DNA of 6,236 nt from an uncultured Oscillospiraceae bacterium. Lineage in GTDB: Bacteria > Bacillota > Clostridia > Oscillospirales > Oscillospiraceae. The notes under the pieces were generated by a model that did not search any database, was not told where the DNA came from, and saw only the letters and a program-made list of their open reading frames with translations. The stretch spans positions 1 to 6,236 of the forward strand of contig CAKTED010000097.1 in NCBI GenBank assembly GCA_934546725.1. Direction: 5' to 3'. Position numbers and translations under genes: made by a program. Positions within the stretch are counted from its first letter, which is position 1. Each line of letters begins with the position of its first letter. Shown here piece by piece: positions 5,644 to 6,236 of the stretch.

Positions 5644-6153
5644 ATGAACGGCTCAGACAGCAGAAATATCGTCCTCATCGGCATGCCCGGCTCGGGCAAA
5701 AGCACGCTTGGAGTGCTCCTGGCAAAGGCGCTCGGCATGGATTTTGTCGACGCCGATATTCTCATCCAGCAGCGGCGCGGAATGCTGCTTCAGGACATCA
5801 TCGATACCGACGGGATAGACGCCTTTCTTGCGCTGGAGGCGGACGTTCTCTCCTCTCTTGAGCTTTCAAATTCCGTCATCTCCACAGGCGGCAGTGCCGT
5901 GTATTCTGATGCCGCCATGCAGGCTCTGCGCAGAAACGGCGTTGCAGTTTACCTCAGCGTACCTTACCGCGAGATCGAACGGCGCATAACGAATATTACA
6001 ACGCGCGGCATAGTTCTGCGCGAGGGAAAAACCCTGCGTGACACCTATGACGAACGCCTCCCGCTCTACGAGAGGTACGCCGACCTGACCATTGACTGCG
6101 CAGGCCGTGACATCGAGCAGTGTACGCGGGAGATAATAAGGAAGCTGAACTGA
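5644..6153 (+). CDS. Shikimate kinase-family P-loop kinase (AroK-like, substrate uncertain)
   Basis: This 169-residue protein has the length and fold pattern of shikimate kinase (COG0703), which phosphorylates shikimate with ATP in the cytoplasm during aromatic amino acid synthesis. The Walker A motif is G13-M-P-G-S-G-K19-S-T. D36 and D38 match the Mg/substrate aspartates, G82-G83 the glycine motif, R121 the lid arginine, and R138 in R-L-P-L-Y-E-R-Y-A-D the C-terminal substrate arginine. The arginine of the F-R-x-x-E motif (R58 in M. tuberculosis), which contacts the shikimate carboxylate, is Leu62 here (F-L-A-L-E), and the third Gly of G-G-G is Ser84. A related group of clostridial proteins, from memory, shares F-L-x-L-E and T-G-G-S. 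It may therefore act on a different small hydroxylated substrate. No other aromatic-pathway gene is in the window, and the copper operon upstream is probably unrelated. Confidence 0.82.
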   Translation: MNGSDSRNIVLIGMPGSGKSTLGVLLAKALGMDFVDADILIQQRRGMLLQDIIDTDGIDAFLALEADVLSSLELSNSVISTGGSAVYSDAAMQALRRNGVAVYLSVPYREIERRITNITTRGIVLREGKTLRDTYDERLPLYERYADLTIDCAGRDIEQCTREIIRKLN

Positions 6154-6183
6154 TTTCAGCGGACGCGGGAGGGTTATGTCTTT

Positions 6184-6212
6184 CCGTCATCCTCGCGCAG
6201 CGGGGATCCCCC
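6184..6212. repeat. Possible degenerate dispersed intergenic repeat
   Basis: On the minus strand this reads GATCCCC-GCTGCGCG-AGGATGACGG, resembling the widespread intergenic pattern GATTCTTCGC-TGCGCTC-AGAATGAC seen in many bacterial genomes. It includes a GGGGATCCCC palindrome (6202-6211). Only one copy is visible, so repetition cannot be shown from this window. No coding potential is apparent from 6154 to the right edge. Confidence 0.3.
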
Positions 6213-6236
6213 GGTCAGGGGCAGGGCAGTACGACC

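Noticed and set aside
6144..6160. Small inverted repeat GCTGAA/TTCAGC across the kinase stop codon
   Set aside because: The stem is only 6 bp and is followed by GG rather than a T run, so it is not supported as a terminator.
1..6236. CRISPR arrays, tRNA/rRNA genes, insertion sequences, phage or toxin-antitoxin genes
   Set aside because: Reading both strands showed no spaced direct repeats, no cloverleaf or rRNA-like segments, and no transposase or integrase motifs.

Overview
The window looks like a GC-rich member of the Clostridia (Firmicutes), probably a gut-type lineage. This is inferred from strong AAGGAGG-type Shine-Dalgarno sites, a lipoprotein-type secreted protein, a CsoR-controlled copper ATPase, and family resemblance of each gene to clostridial versions. 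No 16S or other marker is present, so the placement is tentative. All five supported genes lie on the + strand.

Region 1 (1-2446) holds the 3' end of an MMPL/RND-superfamily membrane transporter, cut by the left edge. It overlaps by 11 bases with a 659-residue secreted, probably lipid-anchored protein that carries two blocks of x-x-x-Leu-x-x-Gly heptad repeats. The overlap and a strong ribosome binding site suggest coupled expression and a shared job at the cell envelope. A perfect 36-base palindrome plus a T run terminates this unit at 2466-2504.

Region 2 (2509-5541) is a copper-homeostasis operon. A consensus promoter (TTGACA, 17 bp, TATTAT) has one CsoR-type inverted repeat inside its spacer and a second, longer one just past the expected transcription start. 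The operon encodes a copper-type CsoR repressor with an unusual Cys/His-rich N-terminus, then a CopA Cu+ P1B-ATPase. The 3' end of copA encodes a CopZ-like HMA domain fused in frame. That domain keeps its own Shine-Dalgarno site and ATG, so a free 71-residue chaperone could also be made from the same message. When copper rises, CsoR should release the promoter, CopA should export Cu+, and the HMA domains should deliver it.

Region 3 (5542-6236) contains a hairpin that overlaps a promoter-like -10 box, followed by a 169-residue P-loop kinase of the shikimate kinase family. The kinase lacks the usual shikimate-binding arginine. The last 83 bases are non-coding as far as can be seen and carry a GC-rich stretch resembling common intergenic dispersed repeats.

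The observations most worth checking are the possible internal CopZ start inside copA, the double CsoR operator, and the kinase with the altered substrate pocket.
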